Below are positions 15,899-24,242 of a DNA stretch of 64,000 nt, piece after piece (position 1 is the stretch's first letter; every line of letters begins with the position of its first letter). Source of the DNA: DAIPKP01 sp964539095 (GTDB taxonomy: Bacteria; Synergistota; Synergistia; Synergistales; Aminiphilaceae). A program made the position numbers and the translations under genes. Under the pieces are notes generated by a model. The model saw nothing but the letters and a program-made list of their open reading frames with translations. It was not told the origin of the DNA and ran no database searches. Where the stretch lies: assembly GCA_964539095.1 (NCBI GenBank), contig CAZIFL010000002.1:1-64000 (forward strand), given 5' to 3'.

Positions 15899-16984
15899 CT
15901 AGAGTTCGATAAGTTCCTTGGGTGAAAGGGTGAGAATCTCCGGTTCTCCCTCGGTAACTACCACAGTGTCTTCAATGCGGACACCGCCCCATGCGGGAAC
16001 GTAAATTCCGGGTTCCACGGTAACCACGTTGTTTTTCTCCAGAAATATTTCGGAGGTGGCGTTCATGAAAGGCGCTTCATGGATCTCAAGCCCCACCCCG
16101 TGCCCCACCCCGTAGGTAAAGCAGTTTTTCTTATATTCTCCGTCGAGAATGATTCTGGCGGCAGCCTGGTGGGGAATCTTGGCGGCCACCCCGGCTTTTA
16201 CTGCCTCCAGCCCCGCCTGTTGGGAGCGTCGTACCGTTTCGTAGACCTTTTTCTGCTCCTCCGAAGCTTTGCCCACCACCACGGTGCGGGTCATGTCCGA
16301 GGGATACATACGATGAAGACCTCCGAAGTCCATAACGATAAAATCCCCTTTTTGGACTTTTCGTTCCGAGGGGGTGGCATGGGGCATGGCTGCATGGTGT
16401 CCCGAGGCGATGATGGTGGGAAACCCCGTGCCCTGGGAACCCGCTCTTGCTAGGGCGTATTCCAGTTCGTAGACTATTTCCCGTTCCGTAACCCCGGGGC
16501 GGATGAAATTGAGAACCTCCTGAAAGGCCTTATCCGCAAAAGATGCGGCCTGACGGATGTTTTGGATCTCTTCGGGCTCTTTGACGAAGCGCAGAAGTTC
16601 CACCGCCTCCGAAAGAGGGCATAGCTCTACGTGAGGGAGTTGATTCTCCAGCTCTTTAAAAAGCCGATAGCTGATCCGGTGCCCCTCCACCGCCAAGGTG
16701 CGGATGTCCTCTCGTTCGAGAAGTTCTCCGATGACCTCCATAAGAGGAGGATGGGGGTTGCGCCACCGCGCGATTTCCACACCCGGACATTCTTCGATGA
16801 TGGCGTCCACCAATCGGTTGTCCGCTATCATGTAGGGCCGGTCACCTATCATGAGCAGATAGGCCTCTTCTCCGGTAAAGCCGCTGACATAGCGGATGTT
16901 TGAGGTTTCGGCAGTGAAAAAAGCGGGAATATGCAGTTCCTTCATGCGTTTGGCGAGTTGTATGGCTCGGGACAGGGGAATCAT
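15899..16984 (-). CDS. M24B Xaa-Pro aminopeptidase/dipeptidase
   Basis: A 361-aa metallopeptidase that removes residues before proline. The N-terminal creatinase-like domain (1-130) is followed by the pita-bread catalytic domain, with the metal ligands visible as MDFGG, SDMTRT, HGVGLEIHE, VEPGIY and RIEDTV. Substrate-binding histidines lie in GHHAAMPHA. The product most resembles PepQ/YpdF-type enzymes. It sits just upstream of the opp importer on the same strand, so imported peptides are its likely substrate. The start ATG at 16984 is preceded by an ACGGAG purine run very close by, so a slightly different start is possible. Confidence 0.9.
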   Translation of the reverse strand: MIPLSRAIQLAKRMKELHIPAFFTAETSNIRYVSGFTGEEAYLLMIGDRPYMIADNRLVDAIIEECPGVEIARWRNPHPPLMEVIGELLEREDIRTLAVEGHRISYRLFKELENQLPHVELCPLSEAVELLRFVKEPEEIQNIRQAASFADKAFQEVLNFIRPGVTEREIVYELEYALARAGSQGTGFPTIIASGHHAAMPHATPSERKVQKGDFIVMDFGGLHRMYPSDMTRTVVVGKASEEQKKVYETVRRSQQAGLEAVKAGVAAKIPHQAAARIILDGEYKKNCFTYGVGHGVGLEIHEAPFMNATSEIFLEKNNVVTVEPGIYVPAWGGVRIEDTVVVTEGEPEILTLSPKELIEL

Positions 16985-17067
16985 CTCCGTTCTCTTATTA
17001 AAATAAAAATTGATTTTTGTATCAAAAATACTTCGAATATTTTGATGAAAGAGGTAAAAATTTTTTA

Positions 17068-17127
17068 GTCCCCGAAGCGGGCTCGCAAATGGAAGTAAAA
17101 AATGATGCGAGCCAGAGAATGGGGGAC
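17068..17127. repeat. Nested inverted repeat, possible structured RNA
   Basis: Outer arms GTCCCC (17068-17073) and GGGGAC (17122-17127) pair. Inside them GGCTCGCA (17080-17087) pairs with TGCGAGCC (17106-17113), leaving internal loops of 6 and 8 nt and an 18-nt A-rich apical loop. It is flanked by T/A runs. It could be a small RNA, a terminator variant or a dispersed palindromic element. Confidence 0.55.
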
Positions 17128-17421
17128 AATAAAAAAGAATACTCGTGAAATATCACAAATGCATTCTAAACGTGCAGAGGCAGCATGTCAAGATGCTTTG
17201 CTAAAGAGGCGATGGCCTGTGCGGTTTCACACGGGAAAATTCTCCCCGGCGGTATTTTATCGAAAATTTCCCTGAACCACTGAAAAAAGCGAGATGGCGA
17301 AGGCGAGTGTCGTTTTTCTTCCGTCGTTTGTATTGATGCGTAAGCTTTTTGTGAGAAAGGCTCCGGAGAGGATTGCAGATATTTCAATGATGGCGAGGGA
17401 GGGCTTTCAGAGGAGAGAATG

Positions 17422-17457
17422 CTTTCGGGCCTTCCTTGGAGAAGAGAGGCCCGAAAG
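17422..17457 (-). terminator. Hairpin after iadA
   Basis: Perfect 11-bp arms (17422-17432 and 17447-17457) lie 20 bp past the iadA stop. No T-run follows on the minus strand, so it may protect the 3' end rather than act as a full intrinsic terminator. Confidence 0.55.
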
Positions 17458-17476
17458 AGCCTTTTCGGTGCGATCC

Positions 17477-18652
17477 TTACTCGTAGGTACCCTTTTTGAG
17501 GATCTCTCCGTTAAGCATCATGACCTCGCCTTTGGCGATAACGTGACGGAGGGCGAGGGTTTTCTCATCGATGACGATCATATCCGCATCCATGCCCTCT
17601 TTCAGATGTCCCTTTCTCTTGAGGCAGAGATGTTCCGCCACGTTGGTGGATCCCAGGCGCACCGCCGTTTCCAGATCGAAGCCGTAATGCTGCACCAGGT
17701 GTACCAAATTATGATATATCCCGGAGATGGAGCTTACTCCGATGGAGGTCATCTTGCCGAATTCGTCGAAGAGAGGAAGGCTGCCGTTGCCGTCGCTGCT
17801 CAGAGTGACCCGCTCCATGGGCATTCCCCGCCGGCGCAGCTCCGATACGGCTTCCAGGCTTTCCTGGAGATCTTCCTTAAAATCCAGAGATCCTGCGGTG
17901 ATGTCCAGGTGGCCTCCCCGTTTCCCGAATTCCAGAGATTCCTCCAGAAGCTCCGGAGTTCGGGAGAGGTGGGTGGGAACGAACTGAGAGATGGGGATCT
18001 CCGTATTTTCCGCAATATCCATAAGATCCCGAAGGCCCCTTTTGCCGCTTCCCATGTGTACCGTGACAATTCCCGCCTTCCCCGCGAGAAGCCCTCCGAT
18101 CTTGGCTTCCGAGGCGATTTGGGCGAGCTGGTGGAAGGTGGGGTAGCATGCCCGGTGGTCCGAAAGAGCTATTTTTAGGCCGATCACCTTGTCGATAAGG
18201 AGAAGATCCTTGGCGATGCTCCCGGTGAAGGTGGGGGAGGGGATTTGATATGCCCCCGTGAGAATCCAGGTGCTGATGCCCTCTTCATCCAGAGCCTTGG
18301 CTTTCAGAAGCAGCTCCTCCAGAGAGCGGGTGATGCCGTCGGTGCCGAGAAGCCCCACCACGGAGGTTACCCCCGCCCGGATGCATGCTCCCAGCTCCAG
18401 AGGAGGCGTGCGATATCGGGGCCCCCCCTCGCCGCCCCCTCCGTTGATGTGAACGTGTTGATCAATGAGGCCGGGAAGGACGAAGCACCCTCCGGCATCT
18501 AATACCGTGACGGTGGGGAGAATTTTTCGAATCTCCCGAGGATCCATGCCCTCCGCCACTGCGCCGATACGGGAATGCAGGGAGAGCAGATCCTTTTGCC
18601 CTCCGGGCTCGGGTCCGAAGATCCGGCCTCCCTTTACGAGAACCCCTGTCAT
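17477..18652 (-). CDS. iadA: Isoaspartyl (beta-aspartyl) dipeptidase
   Basis: A 391-aa zinc amidohydrolase that splits beta-aspartyl dipeptides, which arise from damaged proteins. Metal ligands are visible in LPGLIDQHVHINGGGGEGG (HxH), a Lys/His further on, and DGNGS (Asp). The GGGGEGG loop is characteristic of IadA. The ATG at 18652 is chosen over longer frames because AAGGAG lies 8 bp upstream and the protein then begins MTGVLVKGGRIFGPE. It is 20 bp after the M28 peptidase and likely co-transcribed with it, the creatininase and the symporter. Confidence 0.92.
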   Translation of the reverse strand: MTGVLVKGGRIFGPEPGGQKDLLSLHSRIGAVAEGMDPREIRKILPTVTVLDAGGCFVLPGLIDQHVHINGGGGEGGPRYRTPPLELGACIRAGVTSVVGLLGTDGITRSLEELLLKAKALDEEGISTWILTGAYQIPSPTFTGSIAKDLLLIDKVIGLKIALSDHRACYPTFHQLAQIASEAKIGGLLAGKAGIVTVHMGSGKRGLRDLMDIAENTEIPISQFVPTHLSRTPELLEESLEFGKRGGHLDITAGSLDFKEDLQESLEAVSELRRRGMPMERVTLSSDGNGSLPLFDEFGKMTSIGVSSISGIYHNLVHLVQHYGFDLETAVRLGSTNVAEHLCLKRKGHLKEGMDADMIVIDEKTLALRHVIAKGEVMMLNGEILKKGTYE

Positions 18653-18672
18653 GGTGTCACTCCTTAATTCCG

Positions 18673-20409
18673 TTAAAGGTGAGTTGCCTGTGCGTGTTTT
18701 GAGCAGAGAAACAGTATTTCGGATCCCAGAGAGTAGATGCGGTTTTTCTGCGTTCGGAGGTAACGGGATCCATAAAGCCCTCCCTGGTTTTCCGTGGCGC
18801 CTTCCAGAGAAAGGGCTCCCATGGAAAGGCCGGGAATGTACGCTTCCGGTAAGGCGTAATCCTGAAGGTACGGGGGTTTTTCCGCATAGTATATCTGATT
18901 CAGTTTGCGAAGCACCTGTTTTTGAAGGCCCGGGGAAATTTTTTTTGTTTTTTCCCGAGCCAGGTATTCTTTTCGAGAACATTCCAGTATCTTTTCAAGG
19001 GATTGGAGGCTGCAGGAGCCTCCAAGTTTTTTCTCAAGGCTTCGAAGTCTTTCGAGAATCCCGTCGAAAAGTCTTTCGGGCCGGTAGATCCCTTCTTCCG
19101 GTAGGGTGAGAAATCGGAAGGCTCCGAGAAGATATAGGTAGAGATCCTTTGTGAGGACCTCCGGGTTGCAATATTCCGGAAGATCCTTTTCCGTATGCCA
19201 CCAGCGACTCATGAAGGTTCCCCCGGTGCTGTCGGGATGTCCCGGAGGGAGGGTGGAAGCCCAGATAAAGTAGGGGGATATTCCCATGTTCTGAAAGGAT
19301 TGATCCCATCCCCGCACGAGAGGGGCGGGTTTCCCCTCCCCTCCCGTTATGTCCCGGAGGACGCCCTTTCCGAGGTCGAAAAGATCCGGCCCTGCGGTAA
19401 GGAGGGAATAGTCCAGAGCTCCCCGGAGTCCGGGCATGTCTACGTTCATGTAGGCCATGCAGTGTTCCAGAAGGTTTTCGTAATTGCTTTCCGCATAGGC
19501 CGAAGAGCCTGCATAGCGTCCGTTGGAGTGTCCGGACCACCAGGCTATTTTTACTCCCCGTTGCAGATGAGGCTGCATCTCCTTGAGTTTTCGGGCCAGC
19601 TCCAGGCAGAGGGCGTTTCCCGTGGCATTGTCGCAGGCCCCGTAGTGCCAGGAATCCAGGTGGTTTCCCAGAAGGAGAAAATCCGGATTTTTCGAGGGGG
19701 CGGGAATGGAAGCCTCCAGAAGGGGGATGGGGGCGACGAGATTTTCGAGTTCCACCTCGATTTCCGCTTCCAGAATGCCCTCCATGGCGAGGCTGATAAG
19801 CTCTTCTCCCCGAGGGCGATTTACCGCCGCGAAGGGGAGATCGAGAAAGAACGAAAGGTCTTCCGGCAGGGGAGTTCCCCACACCATGTTGACGTTTCCC
19901 TCATGAATTTCCTCTTCATTCCCTTGGTTCCAGCAGAAGATGTATCCCACCGCTCCCCGGTCCTGAAGGGAGAGAAGATGAAAGGGATTGCTGCTCCTTC
20001 CCATGGCGATGAGCCCCTCCAGATCCCTCGGGCTGTTTCCCCGCTCCAGAAGATAATCCAGAAAGGTGCGGGGGAGCTCTTCCGGGGGAATAAACCGCAC
20101 TCTTCCCCGGCTTCGTAGGCTCTCTCTTTTTTGGGTAAAGCTCCAGGCCTTGGCGGGAACATCGAAGAAGGTGCCGCCTCCGGAAGCGCAGGAGAGACGG
20201 ATTTTCCGAGGATTGCTCAGCCGCACCGGAAAGCTGCGAAGCTCCACGGCGATGTTCTCTTCCTCCAGGCGTGAGGCGATATATTCCACCGCCCGGCGTT
20301 CTCCGGGAGATCCCGAAAGACGGTTATGGGAGGCGATACGCTCAAAATCCTTCCAGAGCCGGAATGAATCCGTTTTTTCCAGAAGAGACCGTTCCTTCGA
20401 AGAAAGCAT
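18673..20409 (-). CDS. M28-family metallopeptidase with PA-type insert
   Basis: A 578-aa protein with the M28 aminopeptidase domain. The motif LGNHLDSWHYGACDNATGNA supplies the first zinc His and bridging Asp, WWSGHSNGRYAGS replaces the usual Glu-Glu segment, and MNVDMPG carries the next Asp. The region about 90-240 resembles a protease-associated domain. The usual catalytic Glu-Glu after the second strand reads Gly-His-Ser here, so the chemistry may differ from classical M28 enzymes. No signal peptide is seen, so it is probably cytoplasmic. The gene overlaps neither neighbour (20 bp to iadA, 18 bp to the creatininase). Confidence 0.8.
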   Translation of the reverse strand: MLSSKERSLLEKTDSFRLWKDFERIASHNRLSGSPGERRAVEYIASRLEEENIAVELRSFPVRLSNPRKIRLSCASGGGTFFDVPAKAWSFTQKRESLRSRGRVRFIPPEELPRTFLDYLLERGNSPRDLEGLIAMGRSSNPFHLLSLQDRGAVGYIFCWNQGNEEEIHEGNVNMVWGTPLPEDLSFFLDLPFAAVNRPRGEELISLAMEGILEAEIEVELENLVAPIPLLEASIPAPSKNPDFLLLGNHLDSWHYGACDNATGNALCLELARKLKEMQPHLQRGVKIAWWSGHSNGRYAGSSAYAESNYENLLEHCMAYMNVDMPGLRGALDYSLLTAGPDLFDLGKGVLRDITGGEGKPAPLVRGWDQSFQNMGISPYFIWASTLPPGHPDSTGGTFMSRWWHTEKDLPEYCNPEVLTKDLYLYLLGAFRFLTLPEEGIYRPERLFDGILERLRSLEKKLGGSCSLQSLEKILECSRKEYLAREKTKKISPGLQKQVLRKLNQIYYAEKPPYLQDYALPEAYIPGLSMGALSLEGATENQGGLYGSRYLRTQKNRIYSLGSEILFLCSKHAQATHL

Positions 20410-20427
20410 GATGAAGAACGAAGCTCT

Positions 20428-21201
20428 CTATTCCCGGCCCAAGGGGAGGGACGTGAATTCCGTTACAAAGGCATCCATGTACTCCGTAAGGGTGTCCAGA
20501 ATGGCCTTGCCCGTTTCGGCGGAGGCATCTTCCGCAGCATCTTCGCCGCCGTAGGCTCCGTTGGAGGTTACCTCCCGAACATCCCGGACAATGCGTACCG
20601 ATCCCTTGCGGTAGCGCACCGTATTGATGTGGGTATTGCGCAGGGCCTCCGAAAGGTGCCCGATCTCCGCGGGGAAGCAGTTTTCCTTATGCACCGAAGA
20701 GGGGTCCACCGCCATCATTACCGAGGTTTCCTGCCCCGCTCCGTGCCCTCCCACCCATTCGGGATTGATCTGGCCTGCCAGAACCCACCAGTCCACGATG
20801 GCCACGAGTCCTCCCGCCTGATAAACCTCAAGGGCTGCCTTGTCCAGAGCGGGGCCGTTGCCTCCGTGGCCGTTGAGAAAGACGAACCTCTTCATACGGT
20901 GTTGCAAAAGGGAGCGCGTAATTCCTTTGACCACGGCGTAGAGCGCCTCGTCTCCGATGTTGAGGGTTCCCGGAAATCCCAGATGATAAGGGCATACTCC
21001 ATAAGGTATCGCGGGCAGCAAAATCCGATCGCGGGGATTTTTATCCTCCAGTCTCCGGGCGAACTCTTGAGGAATCTCGTAGTCCGTTCCCAGAGGGCCG
21101 ATGGGGCCGTGCTGTTCCACGCTTCCGATGGGGAGCAGTATCACTTTGGAATCCCCGAAGGATTGTTCCGCCTCTTTCCAGGTCATTTTTGACAGAATCA
21201 T
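20428..21201 (-). CDS. Creatininase-family amidohydrolase
   Basis: A 257-aa member of the creatininase family, which hydrolyses amide bonds in small cyclic or linear substrates. Metal-binding residues are seen in PIGSVEQHGP (Glu and His), GTDYEIP (Asp), NGHGGNGP (His) and GHGAGQETSVM (Glu). The family includes creatinine amidohydrolase and formamide hydrolases of riboflavin and mycofactocin pathways, so the exact substrate is not known. Its place with a sodium symporter and two peptidases suggests catabolism of an imported amide. Confidence 0.85.
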   Translation of the reverse strand: MILSKMTWKEAEQSFGDSKVILLPIGSVEQHGPIGPLGTDYEIPQEFARRLEDKNPRDRILLPAIPYGVCPYHLGFPGTLNIGDEALYAVVKGITRSLLQHRMKRFVFLNGHGGNGPALDKAALEVYQAGGLVAIVDWWVLAGQINPEWVGGHGAGQETSVMMAVDPSSVHKENCFPAEIGHLSEALRNTHINTVRYRKGSVRIVRDVREVTSNGAYGGEDAAEDASAETGKAILDTLTEYMDAFVTEFTSLPLGRE

Positions 21202-21226
21202 GGGTATATGTGCCTCCTCGAAAAAG

Positions 21227-21258
21227 CCGGGGGCCGTTCAGACCGAACGGGCCCCCGG
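21227..21258 (-). terminator. Terminator between symporter and creatininase genes
   Basis: A GC-rich stem with 12-bp arms (one bulge) is followed on the minus strand by gctTTTTTC. It lies between the symporter stop and the creatininase start, so it probably lets only part of the transcription reach the enzyme genes. Confidence 0.7.
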
Positions 21259-21275
21259 GCGAAGATTGCGGAAAG

Positions 21276-22769
21276 CTAGTAGGACCGAAGATCCTCAAAA
21301 TGCCGCTTCAGAGTGCCCTGAGAGGGAGCGGAGGTGATTTTGCTGATAACCACCATAAGGATCATGGTGATTGCCCAGGAGACCATGAGAGGATTGAAGC
21401 CCAGGGCCCATGAGGTGTATTTGAGGGTCATGAGGACGAAGAGAATTTCTCCGAGAATGACCGAAAGAATGGCTCCCATCTTGGTGGCTCCCTTCCAGTA
21501 CATGCCGAGTATTACCGGAGCCACCCAGATGCCCAGGCCTCCGAAGGCGAAGAGAATGAGTTTGAAGATGGTGGCGGGGCGGGAGATACCGAAGAGAATG
21601 GCCACGATGCCGATGATCACCGTTACGATCCGGGAAAGCTTGAACACGTCCTGATCCGTGGCGTCCTTTTTGAGGATATTCTGGTAGATATCCCGGGTAA
21701 TACCTCCGGTGGATACGATGAGAAGGCTGTCGATGGTGGACATGCCCGCCGCCATGATTCCCGAGATGAGCAGGGCGGATATCACGGGGCCGAGTCCCTG
21801 CTGGAGAATGAGAGGCACCACGAAATCGATCTGTTTCCCCGTGAGGCCGGGAATGGAGACCAGGGCGTTGACTCCTGACCACTCGATGAGGGTAGCGGCG
21901 ATCCACATGCCCACGGTGCCGAGGATGACCGCCTTGAACATGACCCGGTAGTTCTTCATGGCGAAGAACTTGGTGAAGAGAGTGGGCTGGCCGATGGTGA
22001 AGAAGCTCCAGAGGACGATCATGGAGACGTAGTTCCCCCACCCGTAGGATCCTCCCATACCGGGATGGCTGAGCAGATCCGGGCTCATTTCGAGAAGTTT
22101 TGTATTGATGGCCTCGAAACCGCCCCCGATTTTCACGGAAATCACGAAGGTCACCACGGCGGTAACCAGCATGAGTCCTCCCTGAAGCACGTCGGTGAGC
22201 ATGGCTCCCCGGATGCCTCCGGCCATACAGTAGAGGATCACGATAACCCCCATGGCCACGATGCCCACCCACTCGGGAGCTCCCGTAAAGGTGCGGAGGA
22301 TGATGCCCGCTCCGATGGTCTGGGCTCCCATCATGGGAACCAGAAAGATCACCATCATCAGGGCGTGAAGCGAGCGGATTCCGTTGGATTCGTACCGGTC
22401 TCCGAGATAATCCGCCATAGTGAGAAATCCGTAGTTATGTCCCAGCTTGATGAGCTTTCTTCCCACCAGCAGAGCCGGTATGATCATGCTGAAAACCAGA
22501 CCTGGAACCGAGATGGTGAGGCCCGCAAAGCCCACCTTGTAGCAGGTGGCGGGGCATCCCATGAAGGTGCTCATGCTGTACTGGGTGGAGAAGTAGGCAA
22601 GGCCGCTGACGATGGCTCCGGCCTTGCCGCTCATGACGAAAAAGTCTTTAAGGTTCTTGGTGGCCTTGGTGGCGTAATAGCCGATGGCTCCTAGAATTAC
22701 GAAATAAACTGCGAGAACCGTATAAAAGGGAACCGGGGCGGGACTGATGAGCTGCGATACGGTATCCAT
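21276..22769 (-). CDS. Sodium:solute symporter (SSS family)
   Basis: A 497-aa integral membrane protein with about 13 predicted helices and the SSS core patterns (GLAYFSTQYSMSTFMGCPA, ADYLGDRY, AGGIRGAMLTDVLQGG). It resembles the PanF/proline-permease branch and would import a small organic solute with Na+. It is preceded by a 79-aa membrane protein of the DUF3311 kind, a common partner of SSS transporters, and followed by the creatininase gene, whose substrate it may bring in. Confidence 0.9.
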   Translation of the reverse strand: MDTVSQLISPAPVPFYTVLAVYFVILGAIGYYATKATKNLKDFFVMSGKAGAIVSGLAYFSTQYSMSTFMGCPATCYKVGFAGLTISVPGLVFSMIIPALLVGRKLIKLGHNYGFLTMADYLGDRYESNGIRSLHALMMVIFLVPMMGAQTIGAGIILRTFTGAPEWVGIVAMGVIVILYCMAGGIRGAMLTDVLQGGLMLVTAVVTFVISVKIGGGFEAINTKLLEMSPDLLSHPGMGGSYGWGNYVSMIVLWSFFTIGQPTLFTKFFAMKNYRVMFKAVILGTVGMWIAATLIEWSGVNALVSIPGLTGKQIDFVVPLILQQGLGPVISALLISGIMAAGMSTIDSLLIVSTGGITRDIYQNILKKDATDQDVFKLSRIVTVIIGIVAILFGISRPATIFKLILFAFGGLGIWVAPVILGMYWKGATKMGAILSVILGEILFVLMTLKYTSWALGFNPLMVSWAITMILMVVISKITSAPSQGTLKRHFEDLRSY

Positions 22770-22795
22770 GATAACAATCTCCCTCTCTTTCAGAA

Positions 22796-23035
22796 TTACC
22801 GGTCGTCAAACTCGCAGTACTCTTCCCGCTGCAGTGCCTGCCAGGCGAAGACGAGAATGAGTGCGAGGGTAATGACCGTATGTACTGTCCATCCCACCAC
22901 GAAAAGCGGAATTCCCCAGAGCGAGGGAATGTAGGTGGTGGAGAAGAAAAAGGGGAAGGGTACCATGATGACGATGTACAGAAACATGAAAATACAGAAC
23001 CATTTCTTTTCAAAAGCGTTGCTGAGAACATCCAT
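22796..23035 (-). CDS. Small two-helix membrane protein (DUF3311-like), symporter partner
   Basis: A 79-aa protein with two hydrophobic segments (about residues 11-33 and 41-65), a cytoplasmic acidic tail and the SLWGIPLFVVGW pattern of DUF3311-type proteins. It lies 26 bp before the symporter on the same strand with AAGGAGG well placed before the ATG. Such proteins accompany SSS transporters; their role is not established. Confidence 0.82.
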   Translation of the reverse strand: MDVLSNAFEKKWFCIFMFLYIVIMVPFPFFFSTTYIPSLWGIPLFVVGWTVHTVITLALILVFAWQALQREEYCEFDDR

Positions 23036-23054
23036 TGGATAAACCTCCTTCGAA

Positions 23055-23067
23055 CATGGATTCCATG
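23055..23067. promoter_or_regulatory. Perfect 13-bp palindrome, candidate GntR operator
   Basis: CATGGA-T-TCCATG lies 20 bp before the small membrane protein gene and next to the GntR gene. FadR-type GntR dimers bind short palindromes of this size. No footprint or second copy supports it here. Confidence 0.4.
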
Positions 23068-23099
23068 CGTTTTCGTTCGAGTTCTTGGATAACCCTGCG

Positions 23100-23759
23100 C
23101 TACTTGAATCGCCGTTGATGCGTGGAGCGTATGTGTTCGATCATGACTTCCCGTGCTTCCTCGGTATTCCCCCTTTCAATGGCGTTAATCAGGTTCGTGT
23201 GTTCCTGATGGCTTATGTATTTGTTGCTTTCCCCGGCGTCTCCGTTCTGGGCGTAGAACTCCCCGAGATAAAAAGTGTAGAGTTGGGATCGCCAGTAGGT
23301 TTGTGTGACGTAACGTTCGATGTAGGGATTGCGGCTCATCTGGGCGATGAGCAGATGGATGCTTTCGTTTATGCCCGCGTACTCTCCCTTGTCGTCCGTC
23401 CGGTAGAGCTCTTTCTCCCGGGCGTTCAGAATTTTAAGCTCTTCGATGCTCTCCTTGTCCCCGTATTTGGCGGCGAGGTATGCGGACTTTCCCTCCAGGG
23501 TTTCCCGGGCGGTGAAGACCTGTTCCATATCCTCCGGAGTGAGCAGGGGAACCACGTATCCCCTCTCCCGATCCTTCTTTCCCAACATTCCCTCGGACAC
23601 CAGCTTTGCTAGGGCGTGTCGTATGGGAGTACGGCTCATCTGCAACTCTTCCACCATGTCGGGCTCGTAGATTTTGTCTCCCGGCCGCAGCTTGTGAGAG
23701 AGTATAAGGTTGACTACGTATCGAAAGGCTCTCTTTTCGGCGTTCAGGCTTTTTCCCAT
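23100..23759 (-). CDS. GntR-family (FadR-type) transcriptional regulator
   Basis: A 219-aa regulator with an N-terminal winged helix (about 5-75: LRPGDKIYEPDMVEELQMSRTPIRHALAKL) and an all-helical FCD ligand domain (about 85-210). The domain has metal-binding-type residues such as NESIHLLIA and SHQEHTNLINAI. The ATG at 23759 is preferred because AAGGAGA lies just upstream, although an in-frame frame extends further. It heads the peptide-use cluster and likely controls the downstream symporter and hydrolase genes. Confidence 0.88.
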   Translation of the reverse strand: MGKSLNAEKRAFRYVVNLILSHKLRPGDKIYEPDMVEELQMSRTPIRHALAKLVSEGMLGKKDRERGYVVPLLTPEDMEQVFTARETLEGKSAYLAAKYGDKESIEELKILNAREKELYRTDDKGEYAGINESIHLLIAQMSRNPYIERYVTQTYWRSQLYTFYLGEFYAQNGDAGESNKYISHQEHTNLINAIERGNTEEAREVMIEHIRSTHQRRFK

Positions 23760-24242
23760 GGGCTTCTCCTTCGACTCGTCTCTTTTGTATCTCCTTATGT
23801 ATCCATAGTTTGCGCTTCTAGCATACACCCGAGGTAAGAAAATGGCAAGAGACTTCCTCTTCCCTCGATCCGCAGATTGAGTTTTTGAGGACGCTGCGAA
23901 CTTCCTTGGATCTACCGTAACGGGCTCGCTGTCAGCGAATTATCTCGTCCACTGGCTCTTCGAGCTTTGAAGTGGGTCTCGGGTGGGAATAACACGAATC
24001 ATCTTTGATTATTTGTCATCTTGTTCTCCGGAAAATCTAGTTTCTTCGCATTTGTCATTGGCTGCAGTTTATCATAAAAACATTTGAAAAAAGTCGAAAG
24101 TCACTTTGTTTGGTGTCGGCTAGCCCCTTCGAGGGGGAGGTCGGATACTTGACAAAAGGTAGGTGCAAGTGTACCATCGATACAACTCATAGATGGTGAG
24201 TGATATTGATGATTGGAGATGTCACGTAGAAAGGAATTAAAC
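23760..24242. other. Divergent intergenic region
   Basis: This 483-bp region separates the GntR gene from the rightward low-GC pair. A short CCCC-TTCGA-GGGG hairpin lies at 24124-24136 and a promoter-like sequence at 24149-24177. The rest shows nothing I can support. Confidence 0.5.
24149..24177 (+). promoter_or_regulatory. Promoter for the D-aminoacylase-nhaC pair
   Basis: TTGACA (24149-24154), a 17-bp spacer and TACCAT (24172-24177): a perfect -35 with a 4-of-6 match at -10, 66 bp before the start codon. Confidence 0.55.

Larger units (their letters stand above)
16985..17476. other. Non-coding gap with two inverted-repeat structures
   Basis: This 492-bp region separates iadA from the Xaa-Pro peptidase. 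It is AT-rich near the peptidase start and holds a 7-3-7 inverted repeat (17013-17029, ATTTTTG arms). It also holds a nested two-part inverted repeat (17068-17127) and an 11-bp hairpin (17422-17457) just after iadA. A 73-codon frame at 17166-17387 begins with TTG and lacks a ribosome-binding site, so it is not called. Confidence 0.6.

Noticed and set aside
17166..17387. 73-codon frame between iadA and the Xaa-Pro peptidase
   Set aside because: TTG start, no Shine-Dalgarno site and no recognisable domain.
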